From: Pseudoalteromonas espejiana DSM 9414
GTDB lineage: Bacteria; Pseudomonadota; Gammaproteobacteria; Enterobacterales; Alteromonadaceae
Assembly (NCBI RefSeq): GCF_002221525.1
Contig: NZ_CP011028.1
Span: 1,685,001-1,749,000, forward strand
Reading direction: 5' to 3'
DNA length: 64,000 bases
In this document: in pieces, positions 16,901 to 24,893 of the stretch
Layout: every line of letters begins with the position of its first letter
How positions within the stretch are numbered: position 1 is the stretch's first letter
Program-made: the position numbers and the translations under genes
The notes under the pieces: model-generated
Database searches by the model: none
What the model saw: only the letters and a program-made list of their open reading frames with translations
What the model was told of the DNA's origin: nothing

Positions 16901-19900
16901 GTTGTGGACACCGGTGATAACGACCTAGAAGTTGCGGCCAACTACACCCGTAGAACGCAAATGGCCGAGCGTGTCTACAAAGAGCTAAAGAAAATCAAGG
17001 GCATGAATAACGCTGCACTTGTTAAGTTCATGCGTGAAACGGTTAAGCCTACAGAGCGCGAGGCAGCACTTGGCGACCGTCTACCTAAGCGGACCCGTAA
17101 GCGCAAGCCTATTGATAACCAAAAAACGACGAAGGACAGCCAGTTCGATCAGTTCGATACAAGCAAGCCGTTATTTACCTATGGCGACCAAGAAAAGCGA
17201 CCAGATACCCGCCACTTGTCGAAAGGCACGGTGAACCGACTTAAGGAGCACCTTGAGAATGAAGATTTTGAGGCGTTCGGTAAGCTACTCGAAAAGACGG
17301 GTATTATGCCTAAAGAGGCCACTATTGGTGAGGCCAAGATGACACCTAGCGAGCGCCTGGCATCGGTGGCTCGTAACTCGTTCGCAAGCAATAAGCTATA
17401 CAGGGCAGCTCGCGCACGTTCGGGTGATAAACGAAGTGATCGGGGTCTTGTAGTCCGTGACAACGAATCGGGCAAACCGTTGAATGTCGACCTAGATGCA
17501 GTTACACGCTGGGTATTACGTGAAGATAAAATCGACCTAAATGACGGCGACGCAAAAGTGAACGAGGAGCTTGCAACTGCGGTGCTAAGTGGTATCTCAG
17601 CGTTGGCAGAGCTACGCCTTAGCGATGGTCGCCCTATGTTCAGCTTTAACCTAGACACTATCCGCGATAGCGCCGTTGTGTACCGTGTCGATGGCGATAA
17701 GCTGGCCTCAGTGACAATGGGTTCTATCCGAAATGGCATAAACTACAAAGGCAAAAAACGTAGCGAGGAAATTGATGTTGTCCAGCCCAAGCATGTTGAC
17801 AGAGAACAGCGCGCTACGCTCCGTAAAATAGGGATTAAGCTATCAGATAAGCCTGAGTTCAATTCTATCATTGCAGCGGCTGAGAATGCCGTAGCGGTTG
17901 GTGATTTGCTACCTAAAGAGCTGGTTGCTCTTACTTCGTCAATAGAGCATAACCTAAGAGCTAACCGTACGCTGTCTGACTTGATGCCGGAAGATATAGG
18001 CAATGTGTACCGCGATGAAGTGTCTTACGATGATATTGCTTCATTGATTGCCGACTCAGTTAATGAGGGGAAAATCACTGAGGAGCGCGGTGATGAGTTG
18101 TTGCTTGACGCTAAAAACCGTGTGTTCGACAAAGAATTCGAACAAGCGGCTAAAGACAGTGGGGAGTTGACGATCAAAACACAGCGTATTGATGACGAGT
18201 TGGCAAACCGTGATGACGTCTCTATGGTGAACAGCACTCGCGGTGTTTTGCATAAGTCTAAGCGTAAAGCCAAGATAGGTGCGGGCAAACAAACAGCTGT
18301 TAGGCGATCACTTCAGGAAAGCGTTGAAGCGGCTAGGGCTGATTATGAGCTAGCTAAAAAAAGACCGGATAGAACTTCGCCAGAGGGCATCGACGTAAAG
18401 GCTAAATTAGTCGCAGAGGCTAAGCGAAAGTTAGATATAGCTGAAATCGCGCTTAAAAGCTATAGGGACACAGAGGTTGGCAAAGGCACGGACATGAGCA
18501 AAGGCCGTAAAATTCAACTTAACCGCAAGCTGAAAAAAGTCGTGCAGCGTAATCGAGGGCTAGCCAAGAAATCTATGTTCCGTTTCTTTGAAATGACGCG
18601 TACTAGGCTAAACCGTATTCACCCAGAGGCCGCAGCGAGAGCTGATAGCTTCACGTCGATCCAGAGAAATGACACGGAGTATTTCGCTTCACGTATTGGC
18701 AAAGAGGTTGGCGATAACAAGGCTATCCAAAAGGGCTATGAGGACTCACTGAAAAAGGTTAAAAGCCCAGAACGCGACAAGTACGAAGCTTTTATCTCAA
18801 AACTAAATACTTACGTTAAGAAACACGACAAAAACTTTAAACCGGTATTGTCTAAGGTTCATTTAGACTTGCACGCTGTTGAGCGAAATAGGGAAGGTTT
18901 CTTGTCGATACTGCGGGAGGCGGACGTTAAGAACCCAGAGGCGGTGCTTGATTCAATACTTGATGGTCGGGGCTACCCAGAGTTCGCCATTAGGCCAGAG
19001 CTGTCTAACCCGCCAAGGTCAGGCCGCAAGGTGCTAGAGCCACTTTACGATAAGTTGAAGGAAGGGGGGTTCGCGGATACTGATGCGCCTAGACACCTAC
19101 TGCGCCTTGTTAACTCGTCGACTAGCTGGGCTGCGTGGAATCAAACGCATGGCGGCACTAAAAATGGCAAGTGGGATTCAAATGCTGAATTTGAGCGCAT
19201 TCAGGGCGAGGTGCATTCAGGCAATCGTCAGGAGTTCGCCAAGTTGTACCAAGGCGTAACGGGGCGTTTGGGCATGAATATGTCACCTGTCTTACGTGGT
19301 GCAAACTCTGCGGCGCTGGCCTTTCAGTCGGCTACGGTATTGTGGTTCACTGGCCTAGCGAGTGTGCCAGAGGTTGCTGCGACTTATGCACGTATGCGCG
19401 GTGATACTAATGGTATGCTGGATGATGCAAAGAGCGTGTTGACTAGCGTTGGCCGTGAGAAAATGTTTAAGGTCGCACGAGACTTTGACATTATCACTGA
19501 TGATGCAATCGAGCACTCGCTACAAGAAATGTATAATATGAACGACTTAACAATGGGGCGTGTGTCGCAGAGTGTGCAAGCGTTCGTGTTCAAATACAAC
19601 GGCCAGAATTACGTAACCAAAATGACGCGTGCAATAGCGACTAAGGCTGCTGAGCGCTACCTTGTGCGTGCTGTAGAGGACGGGACAGACGGTGAAAAAC
19701 GATTAAAAGAGCTAGGTGTAACTGCGGCGGATGTTAAAGTGTTCGCGTCGGATGCAGACTTAACAAGTCCTGCTGGCAAACGCTACCGTGATGCAGTTCA
19801 CAAGTTCGTTAATGAGGCCGTGACTAACCCACGTTCTACGCAGTTACCGCTTGTGGCGAATGACCCGCGTTTCTTGCTTGTTACTACGCTTAAAAAGTTC

Positions 19901-20341
19901 TTCTACGGCTTTTACGACAACGTACACAAGTCGTTGGCTAAAGGCTTCAAGGACAAGAGTTCAAGTGTTGACCCTTGGAAAGCGGTCGCTGTTACGGCGG
20001 CGGTTGCGCTCCCATTAGCACTTGTTGCGGAGCTTATACGTGAGCAAATCAGATACCCGTTTGGTCGCCCTAAGTGGCAGGGTGAGCGCGATATAGCTGA
20101 TTGGGGAGGCAGTGTCCTCGCTGCTACTGGCTTACTTGGTCCCGCAACGATGGCCGAGTCTATCTACGCGGGTACAACGTATGGTAATCACCCCGTAGTG
20201 GCGGCTTTGGGTCCGACTGCACAGTTCGCTGTCGATGTGGCTACGCTGGAAATGCAACCGAGTCGTGTTGTCCCGCTGGCAAACCAGATACCTTGGATGG
20301 CTAAGCCTATCAATGAGTCGGTCAAGAATTTAATTAAATAA
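13958..20341 (+). CDS. Giant DNA-ejection protein with N-terminal SNase-like domain
   Basis: A 2127-aa protein, the T7 gp16 counterpart by order and size. The ATG at 13958 is chosen because earlier in-frame codons lie inside the terminator. Residues about 28-120 match staphylococcal-nuclease domains: a DGD motif at 34-36, R47 and E55 in ARFEGFNTVE, and R96 in YGRSL, the equivalents of the catalytic Arg-Glu-Arg set. A hydrophobic Ala/Gly-rich stretch (about 245-330) and another near 2010-2070 (VAVTAAVALPLALVAEL) could insert in membranes. The bulk is charged helix with Lys/Glu-rich linkers. The protein should travel with the DNA into the cell. No lytic transglycosylase motif, as in T7 gp16, is evident. 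Confidence 0.8.
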   Translation: MSNFLDELIRRGEGRGDFAKNKPEGAIDDVELRDGDSGGIGEQKDARFEGFNTVEKPHDWRSDKHPNADDAQAVTQGLLDEGGYVVSGDERGNYGRSLSRVYDKNGNDIAGRMVESGAAAPDRSVDGTQAEMLGIARRALGFAPSSDEKMNEVGQKIRESNDEFKPWENAILESKVYDRRSTFERAFERGTDETKASLGGALNYIGEMVGNDEWVEEGRQIARRHGVDAALNKRKFENVDQVEGFSDALDYVVETLGEAAPGLIVDALATAGTVAIGAATGGSGAIAGAGLMGAMRATAGRALMKGAKAGLYAGPAVSGFVQAAGAMENRLDSTGEGEHTAASTLSGVTGAALNALPFVAVFGKSLKASGLSDEAVKPVLDALAKPSVAKRLKDVLGTTAIGAAAEGVTETAQVITDEIIATEVGDDEWRLETRDAVEAGIRAVIGGGAMGGIASTAGNTVGFMREYNQARKGADAEGETVDAEGWRADTVEEVEDDGVPFSGDDALEQSVERAAKKRPKSKPNAKEGDDEPSVVGQGQFDSLTARDVPNLSSDRYDELREILEPKGKPLSEAEIGALVDNGTLTDEELARYAADSHYGASTPLSGGYDKTRGDEALARVFKQVVRLSRDGKLKLTEQERNRLTEAEEESTDTALRAALGAINPEFNNIVYRNANQFDGRAMFRDYVKIKRDRVKNRERIKKEAQVEKSIENAPTVQIPKGEAPKEKPKGVVKSAPDWIKEGRKPSKEEVDEAMSMLDNAKDKLKVRIRSVIEGKGKNTQAARDIFAVEVAKNAKQLAEVGQHYDFESTGSIEADKLTLLNKIVDSSIAGTKPDVAKPKKKAQKPTTTEGKVEYLKQELGTRTASDGDMGKLLESHEQYVKFVKDGDAVDPAKLSDTALNTLKQREKFADNEAITKQIDELQARVDKFEFIQSFRKAVDSMYDETAATKSQRELGERTDQQVAYAERDENGDERNVGDVQGVVDTGDNDLEVAANYTRRTQMAERVYKELKKIKGMNNAALVKFMRETVKPTEREAALGDRLPKRTRKRKPIDNQKTTKDSQFDQFDTSKPLFTYGDQEKRPDTRHLSKGTVNRLKEHLENEDFEAFGKLLEKTGIMPKEATIGEAKMTPSERLASVARNSFASNKLYRAARARSGDKRSDRGLVVRDNESGKPLNVDLDAVTRWVLREDKIDLNDGDAKVNEELATAVLSGISALAELRLSDGRPMFSFNLDTIRDSAVVYRVDGDKLASVTMGSIRNGINYKGKKRSEEIDVVQPKHVDREQRATLRKIGIKLSDKPEFNSIIAAAENAVAVGDLLPKELVALTSSIEHNLRANRTLSDLMPEDIGNVYRDEVSYDDIASLIADSVNEGKITEERGDELLLDAKNRVFDKEFEQAAKDSGELTIKTQRIDDELANRDDVSMVNSTRGVLHKSKRKAKIGAGKQTAVRRSLQESVEAARADYELAKKRPDRTSPEGIDVKAKLVAEAKRKLDIAEIALKSYRDTEVGKGTDMSKGRKIQLNRKLKKVVQRNRGLAKKSMFRFFEMTRTRLNRIHPEAAARADSFTSIQRNDTEYFASRIGKEVGDNKAIQKGYEDSLKKVKSPERDKYEAFISKLNTYVKKHDKNFKPVLSKVHLDLHAVERNREGFLSILREADVKNPEAVLDSILDGRGYPEFAIRPELSNPPRSGRKVLEPLYDKLKEGGFADTDAPRHLLRLVNSSTSWAAWNQTHGGTKNGKWDSNAEFERIQGEVHSGNRQEFAKLYQGVTGRLGMNMSPVLRGANSAALAFQSATVLWFTGLASVPEVAATYARMRGDTNGMLDDAKSVLTSVGREKMFKVARDFDIITDDAIEHSLQEMYNMNDLTMGRVSQSVQAFVFKYNGQNYVTKMTRAIATKAAERYLVRAVEDGTDGEKRLKELGVTAADVKVFASDADLTSPAGKRYRDAVHKFVNEAVTNPRSTQLPLVANDPRFLLVTTLKKFFYGFYDNVHKSLAKGFKDKSSSVDPWKAVAVTAAVALPLALVAELIREQIRYPFGRPKWQGERDIADWGGSVLAATGLLGPATMAESIYAGTTYGNHPVVAALGPTAQFAVDVATLEMQPSRVVPLANQIPWMAKPINESVKNLIK

Positions 20342-20378
20342 AACAGTAATACTGTTATAATGCCGCATAAGTAATACT
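20342..20378 (+). promoter_or_regulatory. Phage late promoter/operator box, copy 5 (best)
   Basis: AACAGTAATACTGTTATAAT (20342-20361) is the cleanest copy: a perfect AACAGT/ACTGTT inverted repeat and a perfect extended -10 TGTTATAAT. AGTAATACT recurs 25 bp later (20370-20378). It drives the endolysin-tail block. Confidence 0.65.
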
Positions 20379-20397
20379 AATATTTATGGGGCTTTTT
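20362..20397 (+). terminator. Terminator overlapping promoter copy 5 and endolysin RBS
   Basis: GCCGCATAA (20362-20370) pairs with TTATGGGGC (20384-20392) with one mismatch, followed by TTTTT. The predicted start of the overlapping promoter (about 20368) falls in the left arm. The GGGG used as endolysin ribosome site is in the right arm, so it would be hidden in read-through RNA and free in RNA starting here. Confidence 0.7.
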
Positions 20398-20398
20398 C

Positions 20399-20773
20399 AT
20401 GGCAGAACCAAGAACAAAAAACTTCAAGCCTTCGGAGCTACGCTGTAAATGTGACTTTTGTAAGGGTGAGGTGCCAAATGAATGTGATCCGTATGCTTTG
20501 CGCATGTTGCAGAGAATACGTGATGAAGTTGGACCACTTGGCCTAAGTAGTGCGTACCGTTGCGCAAGACACCCAGAAGAGTCAAAAAAGGCGAGTCCTG
20601 GTCAACACTTCAAAGGTGTCGCTTTTGATATTCTTGTGCCGTGGGGCGTAAAACGAATGCAGATTGTCGAGCTTGCTCTAAAACTTGGGGCTAAAGGCTT
20701 CGGCTTTGCCAACTCGTTCCTGCATATCGACTGGCGCGTGTCGGGTGAACCTGTTAGTTGGACGTACCATTAA
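20399..20773 (+). CDS. Endolysin, M15 peptidase family
   Basis: A 124-aa zinc peptidase likely to cut the peptide stems of peptidoglycan for lysis or entry. It carries the M15 pattern: SSAYRC core, H70-x6-D77 (GQHFKGVAFDI), and H109-x-D111 (FLHIDWR), which supply the metal ligands and catalytic acid. No signal peptide or membrane anchor, so release would need a holin not clearly identified here. Four Cys near the N-terminus (CKCDFCKGEVPNEC) could add structure. Its stop overlaps the next start by one base. Confidence 0.9.
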   Translation: MAEPRTKNFKPSELRCKCDFCKGEVPNECDPYALRMLQRIRDEVGPLGLSSAYRCARHPEESKKASPGQHFKGVAFDILVPWGVKRMQIVELALKLGAKGFGFANSFLHIDWRVSGEPVSWTYH

Positions 20774-22563
20774 TGAAAATCTTGTTTAATGCTTTTCTAG
20801 GCACTGCGCCTAAGTTTGACGAGGAACAACTGCCAGATGGTTACTCTGTGGTGTCGAATAACACCAAGTCAGAAAGAGGCATTCTTGAACCGTGGGCGCT
20901 CCCTACGTCATTGGGCAGCTTTGGCCGTAGCGACACGAAGTCTATGCACAAGTACCGTGACCAATGGTTTACGTGGCCTGAGATCACCTACGCGGTTAAT
21001 GCACCGCTCAAGAATGATGCGTACGATTACGCACTGTTCGCGTCGGCAAATAGTGAGCCTAGAGTGGTTTACAACCTGAACGCGGAGGAGGGAGTCGGTC
21101 CTTATCCTGCGGTAACGTACCCGCTTAATGTGCCTGTGCCAGAGAAAATAGATTCTGTGATCACCGGTGACGCGGAACATTGGTACTACGAGCCACAAGA
21201 GGAAGGCGTAGACTCAACGGGTGACACTGATGGTGACGGCATCGTTGGCCTAAAGCCATCCCAAGACCCAGAGGACAGTGAGTATGACTACTCAGAAGTT
21301 GCGTACTCGTACTGCTATGTTGATGCTTGGGGGCGTTTAAGCGCGTTGGCCGACCCTACGGATATAGTGAAAATCCGTGAATGGGAGTACGTCAATACGA
21401 CTGCGGTTACGCTTACTTTCCCAACACCGCCAGATACGCTGTTGCTAACTGACCCGTTGCGTGGGACAGATGCCAAAATCCGTGTATTCAGAACCAACTT
21501 AGCTAGCTCGGGTACGGCTGTATACCAGTTCGTTGCAGAGATACCAGCGACGCAGAGCACATACACAGACACCACATACAGCGGTGACTTGTTGGACTCG
21601 CCTATCAACGAGGATTGGGTTGGCGCACCAGACTTGAATGCGGAGCTTTACCCGAATGGACCGATGCAAAAGGTCGTCGTTATGGGTTCAGATATTCTCG
21701 TAGGCCACAACAAACGAATCTTGTGCTTTGCTGAACCAGATGCGTTCTACGCGTGGCCTGTCAAATACTACAAGGTGTTCCAAGAGGACATTGTGACGAT
21801 TGAGACTTCGGGTTCAAACCTTGTTGTGCTGACAACTGGCGTACCTTACGTGGTGCAAGGCGTTCACCCTGAGTCGATGGATGCAGCGAGGCTGGCAGAC
21901 CCAGTTCCCTGCTCAAGTCCGCAGGGGGCGACCGAAGTTGCGGGCGCTGTCTACTTCACCAGCGAAACGGGGCTACACCGTATCGAGGGCTATTCAATAG
22001 CTAACGTGAGCACCGGTTTCATTGACAATGATGCGTGGCGCAAGCTTGACCCTAGCACGATGATACTTGGTAACTATGACAATAAAGTCTTTGTTCGTTG
22101 CCCTACGGTGGATAAAACGCTCGTGTTTGATGCGTTAGACCCAAATGCAGGCATCAGAACGGTTGACCTAAGAGCTGAGTCGTTTGTTGAGTTAGAAGAG
22201 ACGAATGACCTAGCTTACGTTGACAGTGATACCCGCGAGTTGATGCTTTTCGATTCGTCAGAGGACGGGTTCATGGAGTTAGGCTGGGAGTCAAAAACAT
22301 ATCTGTTCAATGACCCTGTTTGCTTCAATATCGCTAAGGTGCGTGCTAACACTTACCCCGTTAAAGTTCGTGTGGAATATGACCATGCCTCAACAGGTGA
22401 AACGGTTGGCTACACAAAGCTTGTTGAAAGCCCTTCGTTCTTCTACTTGCCGTTCAATAGCCGTGCTTTTCGTTGGCGTACAGTCGTTGAGCCGATTAGC
22501 CAAGCGGCCAAGTTAGAGGTTCGCGACATTCAGCTTGCGCAATCACCGGAGGAGCTTGTATGA
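20773..22563 (+). CDS. Tail hub/nozzle-like structural protein
   Basis: A 596-aa protein starting at ATG 20773, which shares one base with the endolysin stop (an upstream in-frame TTG at 20758 is less likely). The N-terminus (GTAPKFDEEQLPDG, then NNTKSERGILEPW) is the signature of podoviral tail proteins that begin by wrapping the connector, and the rest is beta-rich with repeated short blades (DILVGHNKRIL, EVAGAVYFTSETGLHRI), suggesting a beta-propeller as in T7 gp12 and P22 gp10. It is probably the tube or nozzle of the short tail. Overlaps the next gene by four bases. Confidence 0.68.
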   Translation: MKILFNAFLGTAPKFDEEQLPDGYSVVSNNTKSERGILEPWALPTSLGSFGRSDTKSMHKYRDQWFTWPEITYAVNAPLKNDAYDYALFASANSEPRVVYNLNAEEGVGPYPAVTYPLNVPVPEKIDSVITGDAEHWYYEPQEEGVDSTGDTDGDGIVGLKPSQDPEDSEYDYSEVAYSYCYVDAWGRLSALADPTDIVKIREWEYVNTTAVTLTFPTPPDTLLLTDPLRGTDAKIRVFRTNLASSGTAVYQFVAEIPATQSTYTDTTYSGDLLDSPINEDWVGAPDLNAELYPNGPMQKVVVMGSDILVGHNKRILCFAEPDAFYAWPVKYYKVFQEDIVTIETSGSNLVVLTTGVPYVVQGVHPESMDAARLADPVPCSSPQGATEVAGAVYFTSETGLHRIEGYSIANVSTGFIDNDAWRKLDPSTMILGNYDNKVFVRCPTVDKTLVFDALDPNAGIRTVDLRAESFVELEETNDLAYVDSDTRELMLFDSSEDGFMELGWESKTYLFNDPVCFNIAKVRANTYPVKVRVEYDHASTGETVGYTKLVESPSFFYLPFNSRAFRWRTVVEPISQAAKLEVRDIQLAQSPEELV

Positions 22564-24491
22564 GTCGAGCTTTACCACCTGTACCTAAAGACGTATCCCG
22601 CTCTGTTTCGCAGTTCCTTAACTCGCTGCGTGAGACTGTCCAAGTGCAAGCGGGTATGGGGCGTGGTAACGCGCTAGACCGAGCTGTTACGTTCAGAGAC
22701 TTAAAAAAGTCGATAGGGACTGATGATTTATCGTCTATCGCTACAAAGTCGGCTACAGGCGTTGTTACGGCGTTTAATGACCCTATGCCGACGAAGCCGA
22801 CAAACTTCGCGGCGTTCGGTATGTTCAATATGGTGGGTCTTGAGTGGGATAGGCCAAAAGCCGATTGGTACGCGGCCACCGAAATATACCGTGTTGACGT
22901 AACGGATGACCCAACGGCCACGCCTGTATTCAGCGAGGCTGAGTACGTTGGCGCGTCGGCCACTGGATTCTTTTCAGATTTGGCTGAGCCTGCTAGGTCT
23001 TTTGTTTATTGGGCTAGGCACTTAAACCGTGATTACCAAGCAGGTGACGTAAGCTCGCCAGAAGGTACACGGGCGAGTACGTCAGAAAGTCCAGAGCAAG
23101 TGTTGGTCAAGTTCAGTGAAGAGATTACGGATAGCAATAACTTCAAGTGGCTGCGCAGCGACCTAAGCATAATGGACACGATAAACCGAACGTTGCAAGG
23201 CAGTGGTTTAGGTGATTCAGGTCTTGCAGATTTGATCAACGGGAGCGCTTCACTTAGCGATATGCTTGCCGAACAAGCTATGAGCGAGGCGCTGTCTAAA
23301 CACACGCAGACAGAGAGCATCCAACAGCAGTTTGCAAAGAATTACGCGCGTTTGTCGGGCGGCATTCATGCAGCGGTAAACGCTGACGAGGCTTATGTGC
23401 TGCGTATCCAAGAGCTTGAGTCTAAGTGGGAGAATGACCTTGGCAACATAGTCGACTCAAAAATCAGTGAGTTCGATACGGTGCTAAGTAGCTCGGAGGG
23501 TGCTATCGCACAGGCGATTAGAAACTTCACTGTTGACTACAACGGCACAAACGTAAGCCTACAGCAATTGGCGAGCACTACAGCGTCGCAAAGCGGAGCT
23601 TATGAAGCACAATGGGGTGTGAAAACAAATGTTGCTGGCCTACAAGGTGGCGTGGGCTTCCTCAATGATGGCACTAAGACAAGTTTTGTTGTTGATTCGC
23701 AGACCTTTGCGGTAACGGGCGGTAATGAAAACGTGTTCCCGTTCATCGTCAAAGATGGCAAGACGGTTATCGACAAGGCGTTCATCCAAGACGCAGAGAT
23801 ATACAGCCTTCTTGCTTCAAACATCGTTGCAGAGCGCGTAAAGGTCGGCCTTTCGTTCTCGTCGCCCAGCATTACGGGTGGTTCGATTGATGGGGCTAAG
23901 TTGACGATTGGTGACAAGTTCTCTGTTAGCCAAGATGGGATCATGCGAACACGCGACGGCTTTTTTGAAGGTAACTTAGCGGCCAAAAGCGGATACCTTG
24001 AAAATGTGCGTATTGACGAGTCTTGCAAGATAGAGGGCACGCTATACGCGCAGAACATCGAGGGCGACATAGTTGACCGTACGGTAATCGTTGTTGACCG
24101 CGAGATTGAAGTTGGACCGAGCGAGGTGTTTGTTTTAATCGAAGGAACAATCGCCCCTGGTCTTTTAGGCGCTACCGAAGAACGCGTACTTGTTGTTAGT
24201 GGCATAGCACTAGACCACCAAGGCGGCGGTGGCTCTACGAGTAACTTTGACGTTTATCTGAGGCTTGATGGCTCGGTTGTGCAGAAGTTCCATTCACACA
24301 ACGTTGAGGAAGAAGGCTCAGTGACAGTGCAATTGGGCTGCCATATCCCTAAAGGCACTGCGGAGCATACGTTTGCCGTGGAGCTTAGGCCAGACGTAAA
24401 CGATCACATTTTAGTGCAGCAGTCAGCGATTGTTGCGGACGTATTTAAGACGGGTAGCACGTTTAAGGACGTGTCCGGCCTTCACTACTAG
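22560..24491 (+). CDS. Tail fibre/host-specificity protein with lambda-J-like DUF1983 region
   Basis: A 643-aa protein. Residues about 60-155 look like a fibronectin-type module (LEWDRPKADWYAATEIYRV), residues 160-330 are helical, and residues about 340-500 follow the DUF1983 pattern of phage lambda tip protein J (YEAQWGVKTNVAGLQGGVGF, then FAVTGG, then INDAEI-type IQDAEIYSLLASNIV). The C-terminal 120 residues form a beta sandwich. In siphophages this domain sits at the tail tip and binds receptors; here it is in a short-tailed phage. Likely a fibre base or receptor-binding unit. Confidence 0.75.
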   Translation: MSRALPPVPKDVSRSVSQFLNSLRETVQVQAGMGRGNALDRAVTFRDLKKSIGTDDLSSIATKSATGVVTAFNDPMPTKPTNFAAFGMFNMVGLEWDRPKADWYAATEIYRVDVTDDPTATPVFSEAEYVGASATGFFSDLAEPARSFVYWARHLNRDYQAGDVSSPEGTRASTSESPEQVLVKFSEEITDSNNFKWLRSDLSIMDTINRTLQGSGLGDSGLADLINGSASLSDMLAEQAMSEALSKHTQTESIQQQFAKNYARLSGGIHAAVNADEAYVLRIQELESKWENDLGNIVDSKISEFDTVLSSSEGAIAQAIRNFTVDYNGTNVSLQQLASTTASQSGAYEAQWGVKTNVAGLQGGVGFLNDGTKTSFVVDSQTFAVTGGNENVFPFIVKDGKTVIDKAFIQDAEIYSLLASNIVAERVKVGLSFSSPSITGGSIDGAKLTIGDKFSVSQDGIMRTRDGFFEGNLAAKSGYLENVRIDESCKIEGTLYAQNIEGDIVDRTVIVVDREIEVGPSEVFVLIEGTIAPGLLGATEERVLVVSGIALDHQGGGGSTSNFDVYLRLDGSVVQKFHSHNVEEEGSVTVQLGCHIPKGTAEHTFAVELRPDVNDHILVQQSAIVADVFKTGSTFKDVSGLHY

Positions 24492-24503
24492 AGGTAAAAT
24501 TTT

Positions 24504-24881
24504 ATGAGTAAATGGTACAGAACAGGTGTTGTTAACCTAACCAAAGATAGCGATATTATTGAGGGTATCGGCACATATTGGGCGTCGGCTGCAAACAAGC
24601 CTTCTGAGGGTGATATGTTCGTCCTTGATACCCGTGTTTATGAGGTAATGGAGGTTATTGATGACTCGACAATTCGCATTGATAAACCATATAACTTAGC
24701 TACAAAAAGCAACGTGCTATATGGTATTATGCGCAGTGTTTCAGCAACCACAAACACACGACTTGCAGCGCAAGTCAGTGATACATTAGAGAAGCTAGGT
24801 AATCGCGTTACTGTCTCTACTACAGCCCCTAGCGCGGGGCAGGGTAAAGATGGTGACATTTGGATTGTCGCAGCCCCCTAA
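24504..24881 (+). CDS. Small fibre-associated tail protein
   Basis: A 125-aa protein with the pattern common at the base of phage fibres: WYRTGVVNLTKDSDII, then GTYW, a small beta-barrel module often repeated in fibre N-termini. The C-terminus ends in the linker-like APSAGQGKDGDIWIV typical of side-fibre proteins. A GAGG site precedes the ATG. It lies between two large fibre genes and may link the giant fibre to the tail. Function inferred from pattern and place. Confidence 0.65.
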   Translation: MSKWYRTGVVNLTKDSDIIEGIGTYWASAANKPSEGDMFVLDTRVYEVMEVIDDSTIRIDKPYNLATKSNVLYGIMRSVSATTNTRLAAQVSDTLEKLGNRVTVSTTAPSAGQGKDGDIWIVAAP

Positions 24882-24893
24882 TGGAAAACCGCA

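Noticed and set aside
23600..24205. 201-codon minus-strand frame in the J-like fibre gene
   Set aside because: No start signals or recognisable domain; antisense shadow of a well-supported gene.
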